Shown here in pieces: positions 26,382 to 35,055 of a DNA stretch of 64,000 nucleotides (position 1 is the first letter of the stretch; each line of letters begins with the position of its first letter). The DNA is from Lysinibacillus sp. JNUCC-52 (GTDB lineage Bacteria > Bacillota > Bacilli > Bacillales_A > Planococcaceae). Made by a program: the position numbers and the translations under genes. The notes beneath the pieces were generated by a model. That model was not told the DNA's origin. It did no database searches and was given only the letters and a program-made list of their open reading frames with translations. The stretch covers positions 620,001 through 684,000 of the forward strand of contig NZ_CP065546.1 of the NCBI RefSeq assembly GCF_015999545.1, in the 5' to 3' direction.

Positions 26382-26416
26382 TAAATACACGATAAAATGA
26401 CAAAGGAGGACGACTT

Positions 26417-26476
26417 ATGTCGAGTTGGGGAACAACAAAGGAACAACCTTCTACTATTCGAAAAATCCGCAACTAA
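26417..26476 (+). CDS. 19-aa ORF behind a Fur-box promoter
   Basis: AAAGGAGG sits 8 bp before the ATG. The frame reads MSSWGTTKEQPSTIRKIRN and stops. The promoter and ribosome site are of full quality, so either a small iron-regulated peptide is made or the rest of a former iron-uptake gene has been lost. No continuing homology is recognised in the 150 bp downstream. Confidence 0.4.
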   Translation: MSSWGTTKEQPSTIRKIRN

Positions 26477-26627
26477 AGATTAGGCAAATCCTCATTTACG
26501 AATCGACCCTACAACTATGAAATTAGGTATTTGGCATGTAAGAATTTTAGTTAGTAATATTCTCGTGCAAAAAGTACCATTCAAGTTATCAACCATTTCG
26601 TACTTCAAGGAAAGTTGGTGAAGTATT

Positions 26628-26828
26628 ATGTGGTATTATCAATCGCTCGCATATTTTTTGTACTTTACGCTAATTATTTTTATTCCTTCATTTGTAAGGG
26701 GTTCTCCTTACAAGGAGACCCCAAAGTCTTCTTATACAAGAAGATTACTAGCCTCTATGGTAGTGGCTCTTATCATGACATGTATTGTTACTCTTTTAGA
26801 TATAAGATTTCCTTTTGGATTTGATTAG
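26628..26828 (+). CDS. Small two-helix membrane protein, copy 1
   Basis: A 66-aa protein with two helices (residues 7-22 and 41-57) separated by a basic, Ser/Thr-rich loop (GSPYKETPKSSYTRR). A near-identical copy lies 155 bp downstream, so the gene was tandemly duplicated. AGTTGGTGA precedes both ATGs. Function unknown. Confidence 0.6.
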   Translation: MWYYQSLAYFLYFTLIIFIPSFVRGSPYKETPKSSYTRRLLASMVVALIMTCIVTLLDIRFPFGFD

Positions 26829-26982
26829 ACTTTTCTTTACTTCGTGTGAATGGTAAATAAACTATACAATATTTGCTCCATTCCCTTTTAATAGGAATGG
26901 AGCATAGCAACTGAACCTACTACCTTCTTATGCTGGAATACAATTTACCGTTTCATTCTTAATAGAAAGTTGGTGACGATTC

Positions 26983-27183
26983 ATGTGGTATTATCAATCA
27001 CTCGCCTATTTTTTGTACTTTACGTTAATTATTTTTGTATCTTTGTTTGTAACGGGTTCTCCTTACAAGGAAACACCAAAATCCTCCTATACAAGAAGGT
27101 TACTAACGACAATGGTATGGGCTCTTTTCTTAACATGTATTGTTACACTTTTGGATATAAGATTTCCTTTTGGATTTGACTAG
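26983..27183 (+). CDS. Small two-helix membrane protein, copy 2
   Basis: 66 aa, sharing nearly all residues with copy 1, including the loop and the ending DIRFPFGFD; most changes are in the helices. The ribosome-site context is also conserved, showing that the duplicated block includes upstream DNA. The pair may form a hetero-oligomer or simply be redundant. Confidence 0.6.
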   Translation: MWYYQSLAYFLYFTLIIFVSLFVTGSPYKETPKSSYTRRLLTTMVWALFLTCIVTLLDIRFPFGFD

Positions 27184-27289
27184 TACTTCTATTACTAATG
27201 GAGTTCGGTGGATAGGCATTCATTCATATATGAACCTCTTCTATTTAAATTAAATGACTCTTCCTCAAAATATTCAGGAGGTGTTCTCC

Positions 27290-27475
27290 ATTAAAGATAA
27301 TACAAAAAAAGATAAAGCATTAATCGCATCTGGCTTTTTCTTTATCGCTTTTTTCGTTAAGTTATTGAAGGATCTGGAAGATTTCAACCTAAAAGATTTA
27401 CTCGCTTATACACTTTTTGCTGCAATAGCTACTGGGATATTTTTTATTTTAAAGTACCCATTTAATAGCAAATAA
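27290..27475 (+). CDS. Small membrane protein with possible ATT start
   Basis: A 61-aa protein with two helices ending in GIFFILKYPFNSK. A perfect AGGAGGTG at 27276-27283 is followed after 6 bp by ATT in frame (IKDNTKKDKALIAS). The in-frame ATG at 27254 lacks a ribosome site and the GTG at 27281 overlaps the Shine-Dalgarno. So the gene may use a rare ATT start or has lost its ATG. A degenerate relative lies at 27780-27861. Confidence 0.5.
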   Translation: MKDNTKKDKALIASGFFFIAFFVKLLKDLEDFNLKDLLAYTLFAAIATGIFFILKYPFNSK

Positions 27476-27508
27476 TTTTTATTAAATACATTAAACTGGA
27501 GTGATATT

Positions 27509-27690
27509 ATGATAAAAAATAGTCCATATACATTATTTAAAGGAACTATGGTCGTTGTTATTGTAATGTTTTCTATTCATGGTGTATTTACAGAATAAAC
27601 GGTTGCGAACGAATACCCAAATGACGAAGAGGTTCTCGCTTTGCAGAAGAAATAAATAAGAAATTCCCTGGAAAAAGTAACTGTGAATAA
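27509..27690 (+). pseudogene. Decayed small exported-peptide gene
   Basis: TGGAGTG plus ATG opens MIKNSPYTLFKGTMVVVIVM, a signal-like helix, which stops at TAA 27596. The same frame then continues as TVANEYPNDEEVLALQKK, and after a one-base shift as EEINKKFPGKSNCE-stop. A point nonsense mutation and a frameshift would explain this. The intact product would be about 60 aa and exported. Confidence 0.5.
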
Positions 27691-27779
27691 TTAAAAAGTA
27701 GATTAGGTAGTAGCATCTTTATTTTTCTCTAGTAGTATTTTCATCATGATAATTGTGAACACTGATATATCAGTATATC

Positions 27780-27861
27780 CAACCTAATAAGCTCAATTAT
27801 TTTTGCGGTATTTGTAGGTGTCATATTTTTCATTCTAAACTACCCATTTAAAAATAAGTAA
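27780..27861 (+). pseudogene. 3' remnant of a paralogue of the 27290 gene
   Basis: The frame ends in IIFAVFVGVIFFILNYPFKNK, matching the end of the 27290-27475 product (ATGIFFILKYPFNSK). No intact 5' part or start is present. From 27862 to 28060 I see only a possible coding scrap (VEKVELTFIVKEEAELDIIK, 27912-27986) with no start. Confidence 0.5.
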
Positions 27862-28060
27862 GATGCACATTTTCAACTCATAAAATTCAAATCATATGCT
27901 CTTTATTAAGCGTTGAAAAGGTAGAATTAACTTTTATTGTAAAGGAAGAGGCAGAACTAGATATTATCAAAGTATTTTCTGTATAGAACCACAATGTGCC
28001 TATCTAATCGTTGAAATAGTCTGGATTCTTTGAAATAAACCCAATTGTAAGATCACATAT

Positions 28061-28102
28061 AAAAAGTCGATTGAATCCTAATATTTCGGACCAATCGACT
28101 TT
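28061..28102 (-). terminator. Terminator of the membrane protein gene
   Basis: On the minus strand AAAGTCGATT and AATCGACTTT pair with a 22-nt loop and end in TTTTT, just past the gene 28108-28368. Confidence 0.75.
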
Positions 28103-28107
28103 ACCAT

Positions 28108-28368
28108 TTATATCACATCGTTCACTTTCTTTTTATTGTGAGAAAAACTACTTTCAAAGTACAAATTCATTAAAATAAGCCCTAAAGCAAAGGCAATAAG
28201 TCCTCCACTAATAAATGCAAGTAACAGTTTATAAAATAAGCCAAAATCAGCTGTATATTGATAATAATCTAATATTAAAAAAATAGCGATTGTGCCAATA
28301 ATTGAAGTAACACTAGAAATACAATAAGCCCAGATAAATTGTTTTCTGCTGTACAAAATACTTCCCAC
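28108..28368 (-). CDS. Hypothetical two-helix membrane protein
   Basis: The product is up to 86 aa with two long helices (residues 12-33 and 45-70) and a polar C-terminus. The GTG start abuts AAAGGAA; an internal TTG is possible. No family recognised. Confidence 0.5.
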   Translation of the reverse strand: MGSILYSRKQFIWAYCISSVTSIIGTIAIFLILDYYQYTADFGLFYKLLLAFISGGLIAFALGLILMNLYFESSFSHNKKKVNDVI

Positions 28369-28614
28369 TTCCTTTCGATGTGCTTGTATATATTAGAATG
28401 AGAAAAATCAAATGAAAATATGCATATTTTAAACATTTATTTGTAAATTATCACAGAGCTTTTCTTTATTAATTTATACCCCAGAAATAGATTTCTTAGC
28501 CATGTATGTTACGAAGCTAAAATTCCGTTTATTGTACTGAGTTTCACAAATTACGGAAAATAGATTATACTGGAACTAACTATTAACAATCATATTCAAA
28601 AAGGGGAATCTCCT

Positions 28615-28809
28615 ATGACAGAAAATAATCAGACTGAAGCACCAAAAAAGAAAATGACTCTGCAAGAAGCCGTGAAGCAACAGCTTGAAAACAAAAAGAA
28701 CAAAAATGCTACTACTAAGGGAAAAATGAATGGTGACACTTCAACAAAGAAAATGAAAAGCCAACAAACGAAAAAAACAAGTAATACACGTAGAAAAATG
28801 GGCGTTTAA
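28615..28809 (+). CDS. Small lysine-rich hydrophilic protein
   Basis: 64 aa, one quarter Lys, no hydrophobic segment, with KKKMTLQEAVKQQLENKKNK followed by a Thr/Lys-rich tail. AAAGGGGA precedes the ATG and a strong terminator follows. It is probably intrinsically disordered and may bind nucleic acid, judged by charge only. Codon use is normal. Confidence 0.6.
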   Translation: MTENNQTEAPKKKMTLQEAVKQQLENKKNKNATTKGKMNGDTSTKKMKSQQTKKTSNTRRKMGV

Positions 28810-28838
28810 GAACGGATTGAAAAAAATTCGTTTAACGC

Positions 28839-28884
28839 AAAAAAGCATCCAAGGAATCGTCAATTTTCCTTGAATGCTTTTTAC
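28839..28884. terminator. Bidirectional terminator
   Basis: AAAAAGCATCCAAGG and CCTTGAATGCTTTTT pair over 14 bp with one mismatch. It lies between the convergent genes at 28615 and 28886. Confidence 0.85.
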
Positions 28885-28885
28885 T

Positions 28886-29248
28886 TTATTTAACCTCTTG
28901 GCGTAATGCTTGTAACTCTTCAAATGATAAGTTAGTTAAATCTATAATCTCTCTATCACTATTCCCTTTTAAAATCATCTTTTTCGCAATGCCTTCTATC
29001 CCTTGTTTTATTCCTTTTTCTATTCCTTCTTGTTCCGCGTAGTATTTTGCATCTTCCATTTTAGCCTCTTCATCTAGCAAATACTTGACCCGTGATTGGT
29101 AAGCGATAATATTATCTGGATCTTGACTGATTTCTTCCCATGCTTGAAGTGCTTCACGTATATTTTCATCGGTCTGCGCTATTTCCTCCAATACTTTATA
29201 GATATCCTCACGCACAATCTTTTTACCGTCATCTACCTTACCAAACAT
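28886..29248 (-). CDS. C-terminal part of an Rpn-family (PD-(D/E)XK transposase-like) protein
   Basis: The 120-aa frame has the usual C-terminal features of Rpn/PDDEXK_2 proteins: AWEEISQDPDNIIAYQSRVKYLLDE, a charged EGIEKGIKQGIEGIAKKMI helix, and DREIIDLTNLSFEELQALR. The nuclease domain (about 170 residues) is missing upstream. AGAGGTGG lies 8 bp before ATG 29248, so the fragment may still be translated, perhaps as a regulator. Confidence 0.7.
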   Translation of the reverse strand: MFGKVDDGKKIVREDIYKVLEEIAQTDENIREALQAWEEISQDPDNIIAYQSRVKYLLDEEAKMEDAKYYAEQEGIEKGIKQGIEGIAKKMILKGNSDREIIDLTNLSFEELQALRQEVK

Positions 29249-29254
29249 CAGCAA

Positions 29255-29619
29255 CCACCTCTCTAAATTAATATTGAATGATTAAAGTTCTTTATTTATC
29301 TAAACCTTAAACATTTATCCATTTCAATAAACTGAATTTCTACCACATCATCTGTTCTTTGTACTCAGTGTAAAGTCTTATCACCGCTGAAATTGTGAGC
29401 AACTTTGTGAAATTGCCTTCATTTAATAAGTTATTCGACACCATATTAAAGGAAGTTTTTATTTAAAGGACCACAAAGTACTAAAAAAACAGAGAAAACA
29501 TTTTTAATCATACTCCTTTCTAAAATACTTAACTTACTTTCATCGTATCTCGCACATAACAAAATTTTAGTCGGTAGCCTTCATTTACAGCATTATGAAC
29601 GGTTGAAACTTTGATGATG
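29255..29619. other. Intergenic region, nothing recognised
   Basis: No Rpn N-terminal domain, RNA gene or clear repeat was seen in these 365 bp. Confidence 0.3.
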
Positions 29620-30297
29620 TCAAAAATGTTCGTCTTCATTGCTTAATTCATTAACCTTTAGTTTTTTTAATTTTTTATCATTAAATTCAAAAACCTCATC
29701 GCATATCAATTCAATATCTTTTTGCATATGGCTTGTCAGAAGAATCGTTACTCCTTTTTTCTTCAGTTCAAGCAATAATGTACGAATGTTTTGGACACTT
29801 GTTTTATCAAGTCCATTAAATGGCTCGTCAAGAATAAGTAAAGAAGGTCCCTCCATAATCGCTTGTGCAATCCCTAATTTTTGTTTCATACCTAAAGAAT
29901 ACTTTTTTACAGGTTGCCTATTTTTAGGATCTAACCCCACTCTCTCAAGTGTAGCCTTAATCGTAGTATCGCTTATTTTATTTTGAATGGCTGCTAAGTA
30001 ACGCAAATTTTTAATTCCAGAATAGTCTTCTAGAAATTGAGGTGTCTCAATGATGATTCCTGTATTTTTAGGAAAATCCACTTCATTTCCAAGTTTTTGT
30101 CCAAATACTTTAATTTCACCACTATCAGGGGCAATGAGGCCACTAAGAATTTTAAATAAAATGGATTTTCCACACCCATTATGACCAATAAAGCCATATG
30201 CTTTGCCCTTTTCTATAGACAAAGATACAGAATGGAAAATGATTTGCTTTTTAAAAGATTTAGATACATCTTTTGCTTCTAAAACTAAATCGTCCAT
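29620..30297 (-). CDS. ABC transporter ATP-binding protein (bacitracin/lantibiotic-type)
   Basis: 225 aa with Walker A GHNGCGKS, signature YSLGMKQKLG, Walker B LLILDEPFNGLD and switch TSH. It is last in an operon of three membrane subunits, 3 bp after the previous gene. The ATPase resembles BcrA/NisF-like subunits that protect producers or export peptides. Together with the upstream secreted proteins it suggests a bacteriocin export or immunity system. Confidence 0.85.
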   Translation of the reverse strand: MDDLVLEAKDVSKSFKKQIIFHSVSLSIEKGKAYGFIGHNGCGKSILFKILSGLIAPDSGEIKVFGQKLGNEVDFPKNTGIIIETPQFLEDYSGIKNLRYLAAIQNKISDTTIKATLERVGLDPKNRQPVKKYSLGMKQKLGIAQAIMEGPSLLILDEPFNGLDKTSVQNIRTLLLELKKKGVTILLTSHMQKDIELICDEVFEFNDKKLKKLKVNELSNEDEHF

Positions 30298-30300
30298 CGT

Positions 30301-31086
30301 TTAACCCCTTTCCGAAAAGAATAATGTATTCTTCTTGCTAGTGACATAAAGATATCCTACAGAAATACCAATGATCACAAATTGTATAAATAGAAAGTAA
30401 AAGTACGTTCCATGATTTTTTAGAATGTTAGCAACAAATGCATGCTGACCTAAAATAAATGGAAAAACTAATTGAAAAAAATAGAGGAATACAACGAAAA
30501 TAAAACCACTGCTTAGTCGGTTAAATTTAATTGAAACTGCAAGCTGTACACATGAAATACAAAACGCACCTATAAATTGTCCAAAAAATGCAGGAAGTAA
30601 AAGCCTTTGAAGTATGTCCTCCTGTGGGAGGTCTAGCCAAGAGAAAAATGCCTCAGTGATCTGCGTAGTTCGTTCATATAAAGAAAACGAACTAATCAGC
30701 AACATTAAATAATAGATATATAGCATTGCAAAGATAATCAAATAGAGGGACAAAACATGGAGAACTATAAAAAGCACACGCTTCTTAATTCTTAATAAAC
30801 AATTGATTGCATGCTTCCCCATCATTTGGGCTATGTATATATCTACAATTATCGCCATTGCGATATAGGGAAGTAACAATATGAAAATTTGAATAAAATG
30901 TAAATTTTCAAGTGGCATAAACCCAATACTTACTAAATAAAAATCCATCGCAGAATGATACAAGTCACTCCGATTAAATAATGTATGAAAAATGAAAATC
31001 CCTGTCATCCAACCTAAAATGAAGAATGCTTTCTTGTAAATAAAGCAAAGATTGTATCGAATAATTGACAGTAAGCGGAAAGTCAT
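30301..31086 (-). CDS. ABC transporter membrane subunit 3
   Basis: 261 aa with about six helices and no soluble domain. It overlaps neither neighbour but is spaced by only 3 bp on both sides, so the four genes are one operon. It is unlike the other two permeases in sequence. Function follows from context. Confidence 0.7.
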   Translation of the reverse strand: MTFRLLSIIRYNLCFIYKKAFFILGWMTGIFIFHTLFNRSDLYHSAMDFYLVSIGFMPLENLHFIQIFILLLPYIAMAIIVDIYIAQMMGKHAINCLLRIKKRVLFIVLHVLSLYLIIFAMLYIYYLMLLISSFSLYERTTQITEAFFSWLDLPQEDILQRLLLPAFFGQFIGAFCISCVQLAVSIKFNRLSSGFIFVVFLYFFQLVFPFILGQHAFVANILKNHGTYFYFLFIQFVIIGISVGYLYVTSKKNTLFFSERG

Positions 31087-31089
31087 TCG

Positions 31090-31872
31090 TTAGTAATTCA
31101 CCCCTTTAGACAGACGCACAGAAAAGAATAAGAAACCTAGACTTAATATAATAAAAGGAACATACAACATGAATGAACGTAGCAAAAGTGTATTTTCATG
31201 TGGGTTTAAATAATAGATACTTACAAAACTTAAATCTAGTAGCTTTAATATAGGGATATTGTATAAATTTACAATTGAGTTAAAAAGTAGTAGGAAAAAG
31301 TTTATACTCATACCTAAACTCTTGTACTGTCTTTTCGTTATACTTTGCCAATACAAATAAAAACTCCCTATAAAAAAAAGTGTCACAAAAAACTTCACTG
31401 CAAAAAGACTAATTACAATAATTGGTGAGAGATCGAGGAAAAAAAGCGTATATGGATCAAGTCCCCATTCGGTTTCTTTGCTCCATTCGGATCTTCCTCC
31501 AAGCACTAAAAAAGCTTCTATAATAACTACGCCAAACACATATATCGGTAGAAATACGCTTAGGAAAATCATTGCCATTATTTGAACTTTTAATAAAGTA
31601 GCTTTTGTATGTAGTCTCCCTGCGCAATATCGCAGGTTACCTTCATTCGCAAGATCATAGAGACAAATAAGAAACACTGGAGCAATTAATAAAAAATAGA
31701 TATACCTATTGCCAAAGATAAAAAACACACCATTCCAATTGTTACTATCAACAGACCAGTCATTCATCAATAAAACAATGAACGGAAGAATTAGAAAATA
31801 AATTAATATACATAGAAACTTTCTACTCTTTAAAATTCTTTTACAAGTGATTTTTAAGAAATTAGCTTCCAT
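31090..31872 (-). CDS. ABC transporter membrane subunit 2
   Basis: 260 aa, about six helices, with an N-terminal basic helix (KITCKRILKSRKFL) of the ABC-2 type. Its start overlaps the previous gene by 11 bp. It carries a short conserved-looking extracellular segment (WSKETEWGLDPYTLFF). Confidence 0.72.
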   Translation of the reverse strand: MEANFLKITCKRILKSRKFLCILIYFLILPFIVLLMNDWSVDSNNWNGVFFIFGNRYIYFLLIAPVFLICLYDLANEGNLRYCAGRLHTKATLLKVQIMAMIFLSVFLPIYVFGVVIIEAFLVLGGRSEWSKETEWGLDPYTLFFLDLSPIIVISLFAVKFFVTLFFIGSFYLYWQSITKRQYKSLGMSINFFLLLFNSIVNLYNIPILKLLDLSFVSIYYLNPHENTLLLRSFMLYVPFIILSLGFLFFSVRLSKGVNY

Positions 31873-32689
31873 TTTTCAACTCCCATTTATTATTTAGATA
31901 AAATGCTACTGTTCCTAGTAAGATTAAAAGTAGATTAATCATGACAACATCACTACCATGTAATTCTATATTTGATATGACGTAATAGATTTTAGTTAAA
32001 GCATATTTTTCTAGTCCATAAAAATTAGAAATGAAAATATCAAATGTTAAGTAAAGTGCGAAAGAAATAGCATAAACATAAACAATTTTTGAAAAGAAAC
32101 TTGTTATTCCCATAGTGAAAATAGCTATAGAAAAACCTAAAGCAAAATGAATGGCTAAAACAAACAGGATATAAAGCAAAGGAGTCAAAGCAAATAGATT
32201 ATCTAACAAACCGTCTGGCTGAATTTCAAATGGATAAAGAATTTTATTTTCAAAAAAAGCACTCATTACTAAGAAAAAAAGAACATTCGGTATAATTAAT
32301 GCCAAACCACCAGCAACGCCATTGGCAAATAATTTATTGAAACGATATTTAAAATGACCCATACGAATAATAGAAAAATAATGAAAATTTCCCCTTTTCT
32401 CATCTACAAAAGAGGCAGCGTAAGGATAGATTGCCGCTAATACAAATACTATTTGTGTATAATGGAAACTATCAAGCCAAATATGATATGTATTTCCACC
32501 AACTTCAAGTAGATATTTTAGATTTTCAGGAGTTAAGTCATCTGCTTCCCTATCAATAAAAAAGTGAGAACTTAATAAAGAACCATAAGCTGAAAAATAG
32601 GACAAAATGAACATAATCACAATAACTAAAGCCATTCTTTTATTGTAGATAGCCCGCATTAATTCTCTCCTTATCATTGTCATCACCAC
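31862..32689 (-). CDS. ABC transporter membrane subunit 1
   Basis: 275 aa, six helices, starting MIRRELMRAIYNKRMALVI as many ABC-2 permeases do. It follows a strong hairpin (32713-32752) after the secreted-protein gene, so expression depends on read-through or an internal promoter. Confidence 0.72.
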   Translation of the reverse strand: MVMTMIRRELMRAIYNKRMALVIVIMFILSYFSAYGSLLSSHFFIDREADDLTPENLKYLLEVGGNTYHIWLDSFHYTQIVFVLAAIYPYAASFVDEKRGNFHYFSIIRMGHFKYRFNKLFANGVAGGLALIIPNVLFFLVMSAFFENKILYPFEIQPDGLLDNLFALTPLLYILFVLAIHFALGFSIAIFTMGITSFFSKIVYVYAISFALYLTFDIFISNFYGLEKYALTKIYYVISNIELHGSDVVMINLLLILLGTVAFYLNNKWELKNGS

Positions 32690-32712
32690 TTATTCTTAAA
32701 AAATATTAAACT

Positions 32713-32752
32713 AAAAGGTTTCCCTCCATAACAATATGGAGGAAACCTTTTC
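32713..32752 (-). terminator. Intra-operon terminator between precursor and ABC genes
   Basis: AAAAGGTTTCC-TCCATA and TATGGAGGGAAACCTTTT pair with one bulge. The hairpin lies 8 bp after the small secreted-protein gene and before the transporter genes. Such a partial stop is common after bacteriocin precursor genes, to make more precursor than transporter. Confidence 0.75.
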
Positions 32753-32760
32753 AGTAGATA

Positions 32761-33162
32761 TTAATAGGAATCGGGGTTCCAAGCTCCTCTAACATTGTAT
32801 CTGTTATACCAACTTCCATCATCAGTTTGTATGCTCATACGATACTGATGGTTTTGTGCCATTCCTAGATTATTTAATAAACTTGAAGTTGCTGAGCGAG
32901 TTGTCAACGTTGAGCTTCTGGCATCACCATTGGAGTTTACTACCATAAATTTTGTGCGTACACTGGATTCAATATAATCAACTTGAAGAAATGGATCTTC
33001 ATCTTTTGTATACTTGTACGCTGGAGTTGTAAATACCTTTCCATGGAAGAGGCCAGTATTCATATCAAAGCTAAATTTGGCATTATATGCACTTACCCCT
33101 GTTGCTCCCAAAACCATCATTAAAAATAATCCTAATACTGATAAAGCTTTCATCTTTTTCAT
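32761..33162 (-). CDS. Small secreted protein, DUF2712-like
   Basis: The 133-aa precursor has a signal peptide (LGLFLMMVLGATGVSA) and a mature domain of about 107 residues: NAKFSFDMN, a beta-rich middle, then NNLGMAQNHQYRMSIQ and the ending YNVRGAWNPDSY. The FSF start and VxGxWxPDS end recall DUF2712 proteins, which occur beside ABC transporters; I hold this loosely. It is followed by a terminator and four ABC genes, so it may be the exported cargo or a bacteriocin. Confidence 0.6.
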   Translation of the reverse strand: MKKMKALSVLGLFLMMVLGATGVSAYNAKFSFDMNTGLFHGKVFTTPAYKYTKDEDPFLQVDYIESSVRTKFMVVNSNGDARSSTLTTRSATSSLLNNLGMAQNHQYRMSIQTDDGSWYNRYNVRGAWNPDSY

Positions 33163-33221
33163 GAAGACTCCTCCTTATTAGCAAAAATTATATTGATAGC
33201 ATTTCTATTAATATATAGTTG

Positions 33222-33821
33222 TCAGCTAATTGAAGAATGGCTATAAAATTCATTTTTTATTCTGTCTAAATATATATTAGGGTCCTCCCCATCCTCTCGG
33301 GGGTATCGCTCTAGTAAAACGGGCATTAATTTATCCCATAACGTGTCCATAACATAAAAATCTCGATCAAAACTATAATCTAAATCATAAAGCGATATCC
33401 CTAATGCCTTAGCATAGCGTTCTTTTTCGGGCAACACGACATCTGCAACATTTGTATCGATATAATGATTTACTTCCTCTTGCGTAACACTTACACCATA
33501 AATCTCTTCAGCGATTCGAATTGCGTCTAAATATCTTTCTGTTTCCTCTATAGCGACTTTTTCCAAGTAAGCATTATCATGTTTCAAATTACTCATTTCA
33601 TTATGGACTTTTAATCGAAACTCTGCTTTTTTGTTATCTAACGATTCTACTACTGAGGCTAAATTTAAATCATTATCTTTAGTTACTAGAAGTTTATATG
33701 CTATCTCAGGCATTTCATCTAACACTTTACCTACAGCATATACAAGTTCAATCCTATCACTGCTTACTGCATAACTTTCTTTGCCTAATACAATTAGGCA
33801 CCCAAAAACTACCGTTAACAA
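33222..33821 (-). CDS. Secreted SurA-N-like protein (5' end frameshifted)
   Basis: The 199-aa frame has VTQEEVNHYIDTNVADVVLPEKERYAKALGIS, the helical pattern of SurA/PrsA N-terminal domains, without a rotamase domain. In frame upstream lies a signal peptide (PKINRIIFAVFALLLTVVFG...) but no start. AAAGGAG and ATG at 33864 read M-P-stop. Removing one C from CCC (33859-33861) would restore the gene. Translation from the TTG at 33821 would lose half the signal. It heads the operon below the repeated 55-bp element and may help fold the exported partner. Confidence 0.6.
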   Translation of the reverse strand: MLTVVFGCLIVLGKESYAVSSDRIELVYAVGKVLDEMPEIAYKLLVTKDNDLNLASVVESLDNKKAEFRLKVHNEMSNLKHDNAYLEKVAIEETERYLDAIRIAEEIYGVSVTQEEVNHYIDTNVADVVLPEKERYAKALGISLYDLDYSFDRDFYVMDTLWDKLMPVLLERYPREDGEDPNIYLDRIKNEFYSHSSIS

Positions 33822-33896
33822 AAGTGCAAAAACAGCAAAAATAATTCTATTAATTTTAGGGCATATAAATTCTCCTTTCGATAATCTGTTAATTAA

Positions 33897-33967
33897 ATTT
33901 TATCTTGTCCATAACCGACATTTCAACCGACAATATTTTTGTCGGTACCGTCAAGAATTCTATCGGT
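33897..33967 (-). promoter_or_regulatory. 55-bp ACCGACA element, copy A, with -10 box
   Basis: Copy A (33913-33967) holds half-sites ACCGACA, ACCGACA, TGTCGGT, ACCGTCA and a final ATCGGT, giving a palindrome ACCGACA-N7-TGTCGGT in the centre. Copy B at 35882-35936 is identical at 50 of 55 positions. On the minus strand the element ends 11 bp before a -10-like TAAAAT (33897-33902), as in copy B. It lies about 49 bp before the operon start, so it looks like an activator site replacing the -35. Confidence 0.7.
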
Positions 33968-34008
33968 TGCAACCTATTTCTCATCTGATATTTTACTCAA
34001 AATATTAA

Positions 34009-34560
34009 CGCAAAACGGAATTGGAAAAAGAATATTAAATGTTTTTCATCACAATCTCAAATGCTTCGATTATCAAATGTTTATCGTTCGCTTTAATATT
34101 GCTTAAGTTAGTCTCCTCGCATTATTATTACCATCTTCAACCTTAAAAAATTTCTTATTTACATAACATTCTTTGAATAGAAAAATGATTATAGTGATAG
34201 TACCCCCATAGTTTGAATTTAGTCAGATAGCTACTACTTGGCGTAGCGTTCCAAACCTCAAAAAACCGAGATAATACAGATACATTTTATATTTTGTTGA
34301 GTAATCCCAAGATTATGAGCTATTTTTGTCTGAAGTCGAATATCCTAAATCATTATTAATAGCATTTTTAGAATTAAATGAAGATTACTGCTTTATTTCA
34401 TCCTTCCTTTCTCAAACGCATAGTTATTGCTTTATCCCATCACATTAGAGATTCGGCATTTATTCTGTCTCGCACCGTAAATTTTACAATTGTTAGAAAA
34501 CAAAGAAACTATTTCTATAACCATTCGTCTAGTTCTTTAAAGGGGGAAATTAAAATTAAT
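34009..34560. other. Intergenic region before the DUF4871 lipoprotein
   Basis: No gene is supported. An open frame reaches back to 34378 but lacks a ribosome site. AAAGGGGG at 34541-34548 is the ribosome site of the downstream lipoprotein gene. Confidence 0.3.
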
Positions 34561-35055
34561 ATGATAAGGAAATTACCGATGATGTTAGTTTTTTTAAGCT
34601 TATTATCCTTAGCAGCTTGTACATCAAATGAAACAAACAAAAAGATATCGCTACCCGAAGGCATTCCTAATTTTGTTGAAGTAAGTGATTTGGAAAAGAT
34701 TGATTGGGATAAAAAAGCGGTGACATTCAATAACAATATTATTGGAAATGAAAATAAGTCAGGCGTTATAGGTGCAGGCGCGCCAAGCTTAAATGTTCAA
34801 AAATGGATGTGGCATCTTTGGGGAATTGAAAATCCTACAGAAACAAAGTTAACGGTGGTAGGTTATCACAAAGAAACAGGAACGGTCCATCAAATATTAA
34901 CAACTGGCTGGACAATAGACCTTGGAGGAGCAAATAATGGAGCAGATGCCCACGCCCCATCAGGCGTTAAAATACCAGAAAAAGGACAATGGGCGATACT
35001 ACTTTATACAGATGAAAAATTGTTTGATATCTTGATTTATGACATAAATGAATAA
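34561..35055 (+). CDS. DUF4871 domain lipoprotein
   Basis: The 164-aa precursor has a lipobox (LSLAAC) and the DUF4871 pattern MWHLWGIENPTETKLTVVGYHKETG, then GGANNGADAHAPSGVKIPEKGQWAILLY. The family is common in Bacillaceae; its role is unknown. The ATG at 34561 is 12 bp from AAAGGGGG; an in-frame ATT at 34555 is better spaced. It is the only plus-strand gene in this part of the island. Confidence 0.72.
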   Translation: MIRKLPMMLVFLSLLSLAACTSNETNKKISLPEGIPNFVEVSDLEKIDWDKKAVTFNNNIIGNENKSGVIGAGAPSLNVQKWMWHLWGIENPTETKLTVVGYHKETGTVHQILTTGWTIDLGGANNGADAHAPSGVKIPEKGQWAILLYTDEKLFDILIYDINE

